Source: Eubacteriales bacterium | Lineage (GTDB): Bacteria; Bacillota_A; Clostridia; Christensenellales; Aristaeellaceae | Direction: 5' to 3' | DNA: 5,131 bases | Assembly (NCBI GenBank): GCA_029974855.1 | Contig: JARKQO010000411.1 | Coordinates: 1-5,131, forward strand | Part shown: piece after piece, positions 1 to 4,646 of the stretch | How positions within the stretch are numbered: the stretch's first letter is position 1 | How the letters are laid out: each line of letters starts with the position of its first letter | Translations under genes and position numbers: made by a program | Notes under the pieces: generated by a model | Seen by the model: only the letters and a program-made list of their open reading frames with translations | Databases searched by the model: none | What the model was told of the DNA's origin: nothing

Positions 1-20
1 CTATATCGTTTTCAAGGTTC
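1..20 (-). promoter_or_regulatory. boxA-like rRNA leader motif
   Basis: Read on the minus strand, this edge contains AACCTTGAAAACGATATAG; the core CCTTGAAAAC occupies 17-8. It resembles the boxA-type element (CTTTGAAAACT in Bacillus) found in Firmicutes rRNA leaders and 16S-23S spacers, where the Nus factors assemble for antitermination. It lies about 20-30 bases downstream of the start predicted from the minus-strand promoter at 72-44, where such a leader element belongs. The rRNA gene itself is not in the window, so this is inference from motif and position. Confidence 0.55.
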
Positions 21-43
21 GTCGCTCTCAGGCGAGCTCGATT

Positions 44-72
44 AGATTACCATGCTGCCGTTCCTTTGTCAA
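44..72 (-). promoter_or_regulatory. Leftward sigma-A promoter, probably of an rRNA operon
   Basis: On the minus strand, TTGACA (72-67) is followed after exactly 17 bases by TAATCT (49-44), with an extended -10 TGG directly before it. Transcription should start near 38-37 and run leftward out of the window. The perfect -35, the A-rich upstream tract at 77-102 and the boxA-like motif downstream together suggest a strong stable-RNA promoter rather than an mRNA promoter. The first transcribed bases include a possible small hairpin with TCGC/GCGA arms. Confidence 0.65.
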
Positions 73-76
73 CTCC

Positions 77-102
77 TTTTTTTCTTTTTTCGAAAGTTTT
101 TT
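77..102. promoter_or_regulatory. A/T-tract region shared by divergent promoters (UP-element-like)
   Basis: Three T runs on the plus strand (77-83, 85-90, 97-102) are A runs on the minus strand and sit immediately upstream of the leftward -35 box. This is where an UP element contacts the RNA polymerase alpha subunit at rRNA promoters. The runs are centred roughly one helical turn apart, so intrinsic bending is plausible. The same tract lies 14-39 bases upstream of the rightward tRNA -35 box and may help both promoters. The sequence is directly visible; the function is inferred. Confidence 0.5.
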
Positions 103-115
103 CTTGCCCAACACC

Positions 116-145
116 TTGACAGGAATCCTTTGGATATGGTATGAT
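116..145 (+). promoter_or_regulatory. Rightward sigma-A promoter of the tRNA cluster
   Basis: A perfect -35 TTGACA (116-121) is separated by 18 bases from the -10 TATGAT (140-145). The -10 is extended by TGG immediately upstream. Start of transcription is expected near 151-153, giving a leader of about 70 bases before tRNA-Lys. It is the only convincing promoter upstream of the four tRNA genes, so they are probably cotranscribed from it. Confidence 0.8.
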
Positions 146-178
146 CCCCTTCGTGGTTTGCACGACGCAACGCCGAGG

Positions 179-215
179 TCAAGGGGTCTGACGGATTTCA
201 AGCGGTAACCCTTGA
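179..215 (+). other. Predicted leader hairpin ahead of tRNA-Lys
   Basis: TCAAGGG (179-185) can pair perfectly with CCCTTGA (209-215), 8 bases before the tRNA begins. A smaller perfect stem, TCGTG/CACGA (151-155 with 161-165), sits at the expected 5' end of the transcript. Such leader stems in tRNA precursors often guide nuclease processing. There is no T run, so it is not a terminator. No folding energy was computed. Confidence 0.35.
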
Positions 216-222
216 GCAGCAA

Positions 223-298
223 GACCCATTAGCTCAGTTGGCAGAGCACTTGACTTTTAATCAAGGTGTCCGGAGTTCGAATCTCCGATGGGTCACCA
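223..298 (+). tRNA. tRNA-Lys (anticodon UUU)
   Basis: This gene encodes the lysine tRNA that reads AAA and AAG. The acceptor arm GACCCAT (223-229) pairs perfectly with ATGGGTC (288-294). The D stem is GCTC/GAGC. The anticodon stem CTTGA/TCAAG encloses loop CTTTTAA with anticodon TTT at 256-258. The T arm is CGGAG/CTCCG around TTCGAAT. The discriminator is A295 and the 3' CCA is encoded (296-298). It is first in the four-tRNA transcript. Confidence 0.98.
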
Positions 299-300
299 CC

Positions 301-326
301 TTCAATCATCATGGCGGATGGTTGAA
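301..326 (+). other. Hairpin in the tRNA-Lys/tRNA-Leu spacer
   Basis: TTCAATCATC (301-310) and GATGGTTGAA (317-326) form a 10-bp stem with one T-G wobble and a 6-base loop. It occupies nearly the whole 31-base spacer between the two tRNAs. No T run follows, so it should not terminate; a processing signal or a spacer stabiliser is more likely. The pairing is visible, the role is inferred. Confidence 0.5.
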
Positions 327-329
327 CCT

Positions 330-414
330 GCGGGCGTGGCGGAATGGCAGACGCGCCAGACTTAGGATCTGGTGCCATCATGGCGTAAGAGTTCAAGTCT
401 CTTCGTCCGCACCA
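330..414 (+). tRNA. tRNA-Leu (anticodon UAG)
   Basis: This is a type II tRNA with a long variable arm, as expected for leucine, reading CUA and probably other CUN codons. Acceptor GCGGGCG pairs with CGTCCGC with one G-T pair. The anticodon stem CCAGA/TCTGG (356-360, 368-372) encloses CTTAGGA with anticodon TAG at 363-365. The variable arm forms TGCCATCATGGCG. The T arm is AAGAG/CTCTT around TTCAAGT. The 3' CCA is encoded (412-414). Confidence 0.97.
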
Positions 415-451
415 ATCGCCTCCCCTGATGGAAATCGGAACAGTGGACCGC

Positions 452-526
452 GCGGTAGTAGCTCAGTGGTAGAGTGCCACCTTGCCAAGGTGGATGTCGC
501 GAGTTCGAATCTCGTCTGCCGCTCCA
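452..526 (+). tRNA. tRNA-Gly (anticodon GCC)
   Basis: This tRNA reads GGC and GGU, abundant codons in the GC-rich genes downstream. Acceptor GCGGTAG pairs with CTGCCGC (one G-T pair). The anticodon stem CCACC/GGTGG (477-481, 489-493) encloses TTGCCAA with anticodon GCC at 484-486. The T arm is GCGAG/CTCGT around TTCGAAT. The discriminator is T523 and CCA is encoded (524-526). It is followed 36 bases later by a second glycine tRNA. Confidence 0.97.
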
Positions 527-562
527 CTTCTTTCTCCCAGGACCGGGCCTGCTTGTTCCCAG

Positions 563-636
563 GCGGGTGTAGCTCAATGGTAGAGCCCCAGCCTTCCAAG
601 CTGGTTACGTGGGTTCGATTCCCATCACCCGCTCCA
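563..636 (+). tRNA. tRNA-Gly (anticodon UCC)
   Basis: This tRNA reads GGA and GGG, complementing the GCC isoacceptor just upstream so that the cluster covers all four glycine codons. Acceptor GCGGGTG pairs perfectly with CACCCGC (626-632). The anticodon stem CCAGC/GCTGG (588-592, 600-604) encloses CTTCCAA with anticodon TCC at 595-597. The T arm is GTGGG/CCCAT around TTCGATT. The 3' CCA (634-636) is encoded. It is the last gene before the terminator. Confidence 0.97.
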
Positions 637-643
637 TCTCAGA

Positions 644-679
644 CCTCCCACATCCGGCGAAGGATTGGGGGGCTTTTTT
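644..679 (+). terminator. Intrinsic terminator of the tRNA operon
   Basis: CCTCCCACATCC (644-655) pairs with GGATTGGGGGG (662-672): ten or more pairs with one bulged C and one T-G pair, around a 6-base loop. A run of six T (674-679) follows one base later. It lies 7 bases after the encoded CCA of tRNA-Gly(UCC), the expected place for a Rho-independent terminator. Confidence 0.88.
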
Positions 680-904
680 CACTTCAGCCCTCCTTTCGGG
701 CCGCAAACGGCCTCCCGGCCAGCCGGACGGTGTATATGCATCCAGAGCTCGTCCTCCAATATCGTGCCCATATATAATGAAACGATGCAAAAACCTGCCG
801 GCGTCATGAACCCCCATTCTTCCGCCCATATGCCCGCACGCCTTCCTTGGAAAAGGCATCCCGGTTCCAAAGCCGCCCTCTTCCGGACAAAAATCACCAT
901 CCGG
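680..904. other. Intergenic stretch without a convincing gene
   Basis: Between the tRNA terminator and the prfC promoter I see no reading frame with a good RBS or protein-like composition. The first part is GC-rich and contains a small stem GGCCG/CGGCC (699-703, 708-712) and CCGGCCAGCCGG (715-726). A perfect -10-like TATAAT at 773-778 has no matching -35. A short stem GCCTT/AAGGC lies near 841-858. None of these can be assigned a function. Confidence 0.5.
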
Positions 905-934
905 TTGACATTCCCCGCTTCCCCATTGTACAAT
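905..934 (+). promoter_or_regulatory. Sigma-A promoter of prfC
   Basis: A perfect -35 TTGACA (905-910), an 18-base spacer and a -10 TACAAT (929-934) lie just upstream of prfC. The start should fall near 940-943, giving an untranslated leader of about 50 bases. No operator or riboswitch-like fold is evident in that leader. It is the only good promoter seen for the prfC-typA-unknown gene series. Confidence 0.8.
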
Positions 935-974
935 AATTTGTTTGAATGCCCTTTATCCTATTTGTATGTGAAGC

Positions 975-979
975 GGAGG
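975..979 (+). promoter_or_regulatory. RBS of prfC (decides the start)
   Basis: GGAGG lies 11 bases before the ATG at 991. This favours 991 over the in-frame ATG at 946, which would lie only a few bases after the predicted transcription start and would place this SD inside the gene. Confidence 0.75.
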
Positions 980-990
980 AACCAACCCCC

Positions 991-2613
991 ATGACCCAGC
1001 CCCAAGCCGTGGCTTCCCAGGAGATCCGGGCGGAGATCGAGCGCCGCCGCACCTTTGCCATCATCAGCCATCCCGACGCCGGCAAGACCACCCTGACCGA
1101 GAAGCTGCTGCTGTACGGCGGAGCCATCCGCCAGGCGGGCAGCGTAAAGGCCCGCAAGGCGGAGCGGCACGCCACCAGCGACTGGATGGAGATTGAAAAG
1201 CAGCGTGGCATTTCCGTTACCTCCAGCGCCATGCAGTTTGAATACGACGGCTTTCGCATCAACATTCTGGACACCCCGGGCCACCAGGACTTCAGCGAGG
1301 ATACCTACCGGGTGCTGGTGGCGGCGGACGCGGCGGTGATGCTCATCGACGCGGCCAAGGGCGTGGAGGAGCAGACCATCAAGCTCTTTAAGGTCTGCCG
1401 CCTGCGCAACATCCCCATCTTCACCTTTGTGAACAAGATGGACCGGGCCGCCAAGGACCCCTTCGCCCTCATGGAGGAGCTGGAGAACGTGCTGGGCATC
1501 CGCACCTGCCCCATGAACTGGCCCATTGGCGTGGACGGGGATTTTCAGGGGGTATACCGCCGGGGCAGCGGCGACGTGCTGCTGTACAGCGGCGGCAACC
1601 ACGGCATGAGCCTGGCGGAGGAAAGGACTGTGCCCTTGCATAGCCCCGAGGCGGAAAAGGCTTTGGCCGCCCACTACCGCAAGCGCCTGCTGGATGAGAT
1701 TGAGCTGCTGGACGTGGCCGGGGATTCCTTCGATCTGGAGGCGGTGCTGAGGGGCGAGCTGTCCCCGGTGTTCTTCGGCTCGGCAGTGACCAACTTCGGG
1801 GTGGAGCCCTTTCTGGAGTCCTTTTTGTCCATTACGCCCCCTCCCTTGCCCCGCATGAGCGATGTGGGCGAAATCTCCCCCACAGAGGATTTTTTCAGCG
1901 GCTTTATCTTTAAGATCCAGGCCAACATGAACCCCGCCCACCGGGACCGGCTGGCCTTTGTGCGCATCGTCAGCGGCGAGTTCCAAAAGGGCATGACGGT
2001 GTACCACAGCGGCACGGACAAGCCCATGCAGCTGAAGCAGCCCCAGCAGTTCATGGCGGATGAGCGGGAGGCCGTGGAGTTTGCCTACGCGGGGGATATC
2101 ATCGGGCTGTTCGACCCGGGCTGCTTCCACCTGGGGGATAGCCTCTCCACAGGGCCGAAGCTCCATTTCAGCTCCATCCCCATCTTCGCCCCGGAGCACT
2201 TCGCCAGGGTCCGCCCCGAGGACAGCGTGAAGCGCAAGCAGTTCCAAAAGGGCATTTGGCAGCTGGCCGAGGAAGGGGCCATCCAGACCTTCCGCCGCAC
2301 GGAAACGGGCCGGGAGGAGTTCCTGGTGGGGGTGGTGGGCGTCCTCCAGTTTGAAGTGCTGGAGCACCGCCTCAAAAGCGAGTATGGGGTCACGATGCTT
2401 ATGGACCGCCTGCCCTTCCGCTTTGTGCGCTGGGTCACCAAGAGCCCCATTCCCATCGACAAGCTGAAGCTGACCTCCACCAGCGGCCGGGCCTTTGACA
2501 GCGACGAGCGGGAGGTGCTGCTCTTTGAAAACGAGTGGTCCATCCGCCTGGCCCAGGAGAACAACCCGGGCCTGGAGCTGGCGGAAACCGCCTACCGGAA
2601 GGTGTACGAGTAA
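991..2613 (+). CDS. prfC: Peptide chain release factor 3 (RF3)
   Basis: RF3 is a cytoplasmic ribosome-bound GTPase that speeds removal of RF1 or RF2 after the finished peptide is released. The 540-residue product is close to the usual size (529 in E. coli) and matches the family along its whole length. The RF3-type P-loop SHPDAGKTT is at residues 26-34. The switch I region includes DWMEIEKQRGIS (64-75). DTPGH is at 94-98, NKMD at 148-151 and GSA at 263-265. A second beta-barrel domain follows (about 285-390, with FKIQANMNPAHRDRLAF), then the RF3-specific C-terminal domain with EEGAIQTFR and VGVLQFEVLEHRLKSEYG. The start at 991 fits the SD and the E. coli N-terminus. It has its own promoter; typA follows after 173 bases. 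No key residue appears to be missing. EF-G and TetM-type proteins are excluded by the RF3-specific P-loop and C-terminus. Confidence 0.97.
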   Translation: MTQPQAVASQEIRAEIERRRTFAIISHPDAGKTTLTEKLLLYGGAIRQAGSVKARKAERHATSDWMEIEKQRGISVTSSAMQFEYDGFRINILDTPGHQDFSEDTYRVLVAADAAVMLIDAAKGVEEQTIKLFKVCRLRNIPIFTFVNKMDRAAKDPFALMEELENVLGIRTCPMNWPIGVDGDFQGVYRRGSGDVLLYSGGNHGMSLAEERTVPLHSPEAEKALAAHYRKRLLDEIELLDVAGDSFDLEAVLRGELSPVFFGSAVTNFGVEPFLESFLSITPPPLPRMSDVGEISPTEDFFSGFIFKIQANMNPAHRDRLAFVRIVSGEFQKGMTVYHSGTDKPMQLKQPQQFMADEREAVEFAYAGDIIGLFDPGCFHLGDSLSTGPKLHFSSIPIFAPEHFARVRPEDSVKRKQFQKGIWQLAEEGAIQTFRRTETGREEFLVGVVGVLQFEVLEHRLKSEYGVTMLMDRLPFRFVRWVTKSPIPIDKLKLTSTSGRAFDSDEREVLLFENEWSIRLAQENNPGLELAETAYRKVYE

Positions 2614-2635
2614 CCCGTAACGTAGAATGAGCGGC

Positions 2636-2659
2636 GGAAGGAGATTAGCATCTCTTTCC
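2636..2659 (+). other. Hairpin 1 downstream of prfC
   Basis: GGAAGGAGAT (2636-2645) and ATCTCTTTCC (2650-2659) form a 10-bp stem with one G-T pair and the tetraloop TAGC. It lies 22 bases after the prfC stop. The bases that follow are CACCC, not T, so it is not a canonical intrinsic terminator. It may protect the 3' end of prfC RNA or weakly slow polymerase. It also buries an SD-like GGAGA. Confidence 0.55.
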
Positions 2660-2679
2660 CACCCATTGGATATTCCCCC

Positions 2680-2702
2680 TTGACCGCGTGAAACGCGGTC
2701 AA
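2680..2702. repeat. Hairpin 2, perfect inverted repeat
   Basis: TTGACCGCG (2680-2688) and CGCGGTCAA (2694-2702) are perfect inverted repeats of 9 bp around TGAAA. No T run follows on either strand. It immediately precedes two further hairpins and may be the left part of a composite palindromic element. An operator site is an alternative, but nothing shows a binding protein. Confidence 0.6.
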
Positions 2703-2710
2703 AAGCGGGT

Positions 2711-2757
2711 CCAGGGACGAAGTCCCTGGCGGGGATGCAAGGGGCGGAGCCCCTTGC
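2711..2757. repeat. Paired palindromes, probable dispersed REP-like repeat
   Basis: Two similar hairpins lie in tandem. The first is CCAGGGAC-GAA-GTCCCTGG (2711-2729, 8-bp stem). The second is GCAAGGGGC-GGA-GCCCCTTGC (2737-2757, 9-bp stem). Both have three-base purine loops and share the pattern C(A/C)AGGG(A/G)CG(A/G)AG(C/T)CCCT(T/G)G, so they look like two units of one family. GC-rich clostridial genomes often carry intergenic palindromes of this appearance, which suggests a dispersed element. Only one locus is visible here, so copy number is unproven. They end about 15 bases before the typA RBS and cannot be classic terminators. Confidence 0.55.
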
Positions 2758-2772
2758 CCCCCCTCACACTTG

Positions 2773-2778
2773 AAAGGA
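2773..2778 (+). promoter_or_regulatory. RBS of typA (decides the start)
   Basis: AAAGGA lies 8 bases before the ATG at 2787. The frame is open further upstream to a GTG at 2688, but that codon has no SD and lies within hairpin 2. The family N-terminus begins at the ATG. Confidence 0.75.
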
Positions 2779-2786
2779 CTGAATCC

Positions 2787-4610
2787 ATGATTCGTAACGA
2801 TATCCGGAATATTGCGATTATTGCCCACGTAGACCACGGTAAGACCACTTTGGTGGACGAAATGCTCAAGCAGGGCGGCGTTTTTCGGGAGAACCAGCAG
2901 GTGATGGACCGGGTGATGGACTCCAACGACATCGAGCGGGAGCGGGGCATCACCATTTTGGCCAAGAACACGGCGGTACACTATGGGGAAACCAAGATCA
3001 ACATTGTGGACACCCCGGGCCACGCGGACTTCGGCGGCGAGGTGGAGCGGGTGCTGAAAATGGTGGACGGGGTGCAGCTGCTGGTGGACAGCTTCGAGGG
3101 TCCCATGCCCCAGACCCGCTTTGTGCTGAAGAAGGCCCTGAGCCTGAAGCTGCCGGTGCTGGTGGTGGTGAACAAGATCGACCGGCCCGACGCCCGGTGC
3201 GAGGAGGTCATCAGCGAGGTGCTGGACCTGTTCATCGAGCTGGGGGCGGACGAGACAGCCCTGGACAGGCCCATCCTCTACACCTCCGCCCGCAGGGGCG
3301 TGGCCACCCTGGATGTGAACGAGCCCGGCACCAGCCTCAAGCCCCTCTTTGAAGCCATTTTGGAGTACATTCCCGCTCCTGAGGGCGATATGGAGGGCCC
3401 GGCCCAGGCGCTGATCTCCACCATCGACTACAGCGAGTATGTGGGCCGCATCGGCATTGGGCGCATCACCCGGGGCAGGCTCACCGAGGGGATGCAGGCG
3501 GTCAAGACCAACTACGACACCGGGGAAACCAGCACCCCTCTGCGGCTGTCCGCCCTGTACTCCTTTGACGGCCTCAAGCGCCTGCCCGCCAGCGAGGTGG
3601 CTATGGGGGACATCGTGGCTGTGTCGGGCATCGAGGATTTGTCCATCGGGGACACGGTGTGCGCCCCGGAGGCGGTGGAGGCGCTGCCCTTTGTGAGCAT
3701 CTCCGAGCCCACCGTTGTCATGACCTTCAGCGTCAACAACAGCCCCTTCGCGGGCCGGGAGGGAGAGTACGTCACCAGCCGCCACCTCAGGGCCCGGCTG
3801 ATGCGGGAGCTCCAGACCGACGTAAGCCTGCGGGTGAACGAGACGGAAACCCCGGACGCCTTTGAGGTGCGGGGCCGGGGGGAGCTGCACCTGAGCATCC
3901 TGATTGAGAACATGCGCCGCCAGGGTTATGAGTTCCAGGTGAGCAAGCCCCAGGTGCTGTACCGGGACATCGACGGAGTGCGGTGCGAGCCCGTGGAGCG
4001 GATGGTGGCGGACGTGCCCCAGGCCCACGCGGGGGCGGTGATCGAGAAGATCGGCCGCCGCCGGGGCGTGCTGGAGGGCATGCACGGGCTGGAGAGGGTG
4101 CGGCTGGAGTTTCTGGTGCCCTCCCGGGGGCTGTTCGGCTACCGCAGCGAGTTCATGACGGACACCCGGGGCGAGGGCGTCATGAGCGCGGTGTTTGAGC
4201 GCTACGACCCGGTGAAGGGCGATATCCCCCACCGCAGCGCGGGGGCGCTGGTGTGCTTTGAGGACGGGGAGGCCACCAACTACGGCCTGTTCTATGCCCA
4301 GGAGCGGGGCACCCTGTTCATCAATCCCCAAACCCCGGTGTACAAGGGGATGATCTGCGGCCAGAACGCCCGGCCGGATGATCTGGTGGTGAACGTGTGC
4401 AGGCAGAAGCACGTAACCAACATGCGCAACGCCTCTGCCAGCGAGGACAGCCTGCGCCTAGTGAGCGTGCACCCCCTGACCCTGGAGGAGTGCCTGGAGT
4501 TCATCGACGACGACGAGCTGCTGGAGATCACCCCCAAGAGCCTGCGCATGCGCAAGCGGGAGCTGAGCCACGAGCAGCGGGCCCGGGCCGCCCACAAGAA
4601 CAAGCAGTAA
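2787..4610 (+). CDS. typA: Ribosome-associated GTPase TypA/BipA
   Basis: TypA/BipA is a cytoplasmic translational GTPase that binds the ribosome where EF-G does. In studied bacteria it supports 50S assembly and growth under cold or other stress. The product has 607 residues, the same length as E. coli BipA. The P-loop AHVDHGKT is at residues 13-20. Switch I holds ERERGITI (50-57). DTPGH is at 75-79, NKID at 129-132 and the SA of G5 at 167-168. Beta-barrel domain II follows, then an EF-G-like domain with GRGELHLSILIENMRR (about 362-377). The BipA-specific C-terminal domain contains EPVERMVADVP, SRGLFGYRSEFMTDTRGEG and the conserved TNMR near 543. It ends in a lysine- and arginine-rich tail. 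LepA (EF4) and EF-G are excluded by this C-terminus. No own promoter is evident, so it is probably read from the prfC promoter. Confidence 0.97.
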   Translation: MIRNDIRNIAIIAHVDHGKTTLVDEMLKQGGVFRENQQVMDRVMDSNDIERERGITILAKNTAVHYGETKINIVDTPGHADFGGEVERVLKMVDGVQLLVDSFEGPMPQTRFVLKKALSLKLPVLVVVNKIDRPDARCEEVISEVLDLFIELGADETALDRPILYTSARRGVATLDVNEPGTSLKPLFEAILEYIPAPEGDMEGPAQALISTIDYSEYVGRIGIGRITRGRLTEGMQAVKTNYDTGETSTPLRLSALYSFDGLKRLPASEVAMGDIVAVSGIEDLSIGDTVCAPEAVEALPFVSISEPTVVMTFSVNNSPFAGREGEYVTSRHLRARLMRELQTDVSLRVNETETPDAFEVRGRGELHLSILIENMRRQGYEFQVSKPQVLYRDIDGVRCEPVERMVADVPQAHAGAVIEKIGRRRGVLEGMHGLERVRLEFLVPSRGLFGYRSEFMTDTRGEGVMSAVFERYDPVKGDIPHRSAGALVCFEDGEATNYGLFYAQERGTLFINPQTPVYKGMICGQNARPDDLVVNVCRQKHVTNMRNASASEDSLRLVSVHPLTLEECLEFIDDDELLEITPKSLRMRKRELSHEQRARAAHKNKQ

Positions 4611-4612
4611 CC

Positions 4613-4627
4613 CCGCCAACCGGGCGG
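4613..4627 (+). other. Small stem after typA
   Basis: CCGCC (4613-4617) can pair with GGCGG (4623-4627), two bases after the typA stop, followed only by CTTT. The stem is short and the T run weak, so at most it could attenuate readthrough into the next gene. I do not call it a terminator. Confidence 0.25.
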
Positions 4628-4634
4628 CTTTGAA

Positions 4635-4639
4635 GGAGG
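4635..4639 (+). promoter_or_regulatory. Strong RBS of the secreted-protein gene
   Basis: GGAGG within AAGGAGGA lies 7 bases before the ATG at 4647. It is the strongest SD in the window and fixes the start of the partial gene. Confidence 0.85.
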
Positions 4640-4646
4640 AAGAAAC

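Noticed and set aside
28..222. 64-codon lysine-rich reading frame on the minus strand
   Set aside because: It runs through both divergent promoters and the A tracts; the lysines come from AAA/AAG runs of the UP-like region. There is no SD at its start, and the leftward promoter lies inside it.
238..777. 179-codon plus-strand frame across the tRNA genes
   Set aside because: It overlaps all four well-formed tRNAs and the terminator, so it is a chance open frame in structured RNA genes.
773..778. Perfect TATAAT in the gap before prfC
   Set aside because: At 16-18 base spacing the upstream bases (around 749-756) do not resemble TTGACA, there is no extended TGN motif, and no gene follows with a proper RBS.
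946..990. Upstream in-frame ATG for prfC at 946
   Set aside because: It would be almost leaderless relative to the predicted start, would place the SD at 975-979 inside the gene, and adds residues absent from E. coli RF3.
785..994. Frame starting at ATG 785
   Set aside because: No SD precedes it, the predicted peptide is Pro/Arg-rich without protein-like pattern, and it crosses the prfC promoter.
958..2367. Long minus-strand frames opposite prfC, and similarly 2592-4412 opposite typA
   Set aside because: They are mirror frames caused by GC-rich codon use; their His/Leu/Gln-rich translations match nothing, while the plus strand encodes full-length conserved GTPases.
2623..2628. TAGAAT as a -10 box for a typA promoter
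   Set aside because: No -35-like hexamer occurs at 16-18 bases upstream and there is no extended -10, so a separate typA promoter is not supported.
2688..2786. 33-residue N-terminal extension of typA from GTG 2688
   Set aside because: The GTG is in the stem of hairpin 2 without an SD, and the extension is a translation of the palindromes; the family N-terminus starts at 2787.
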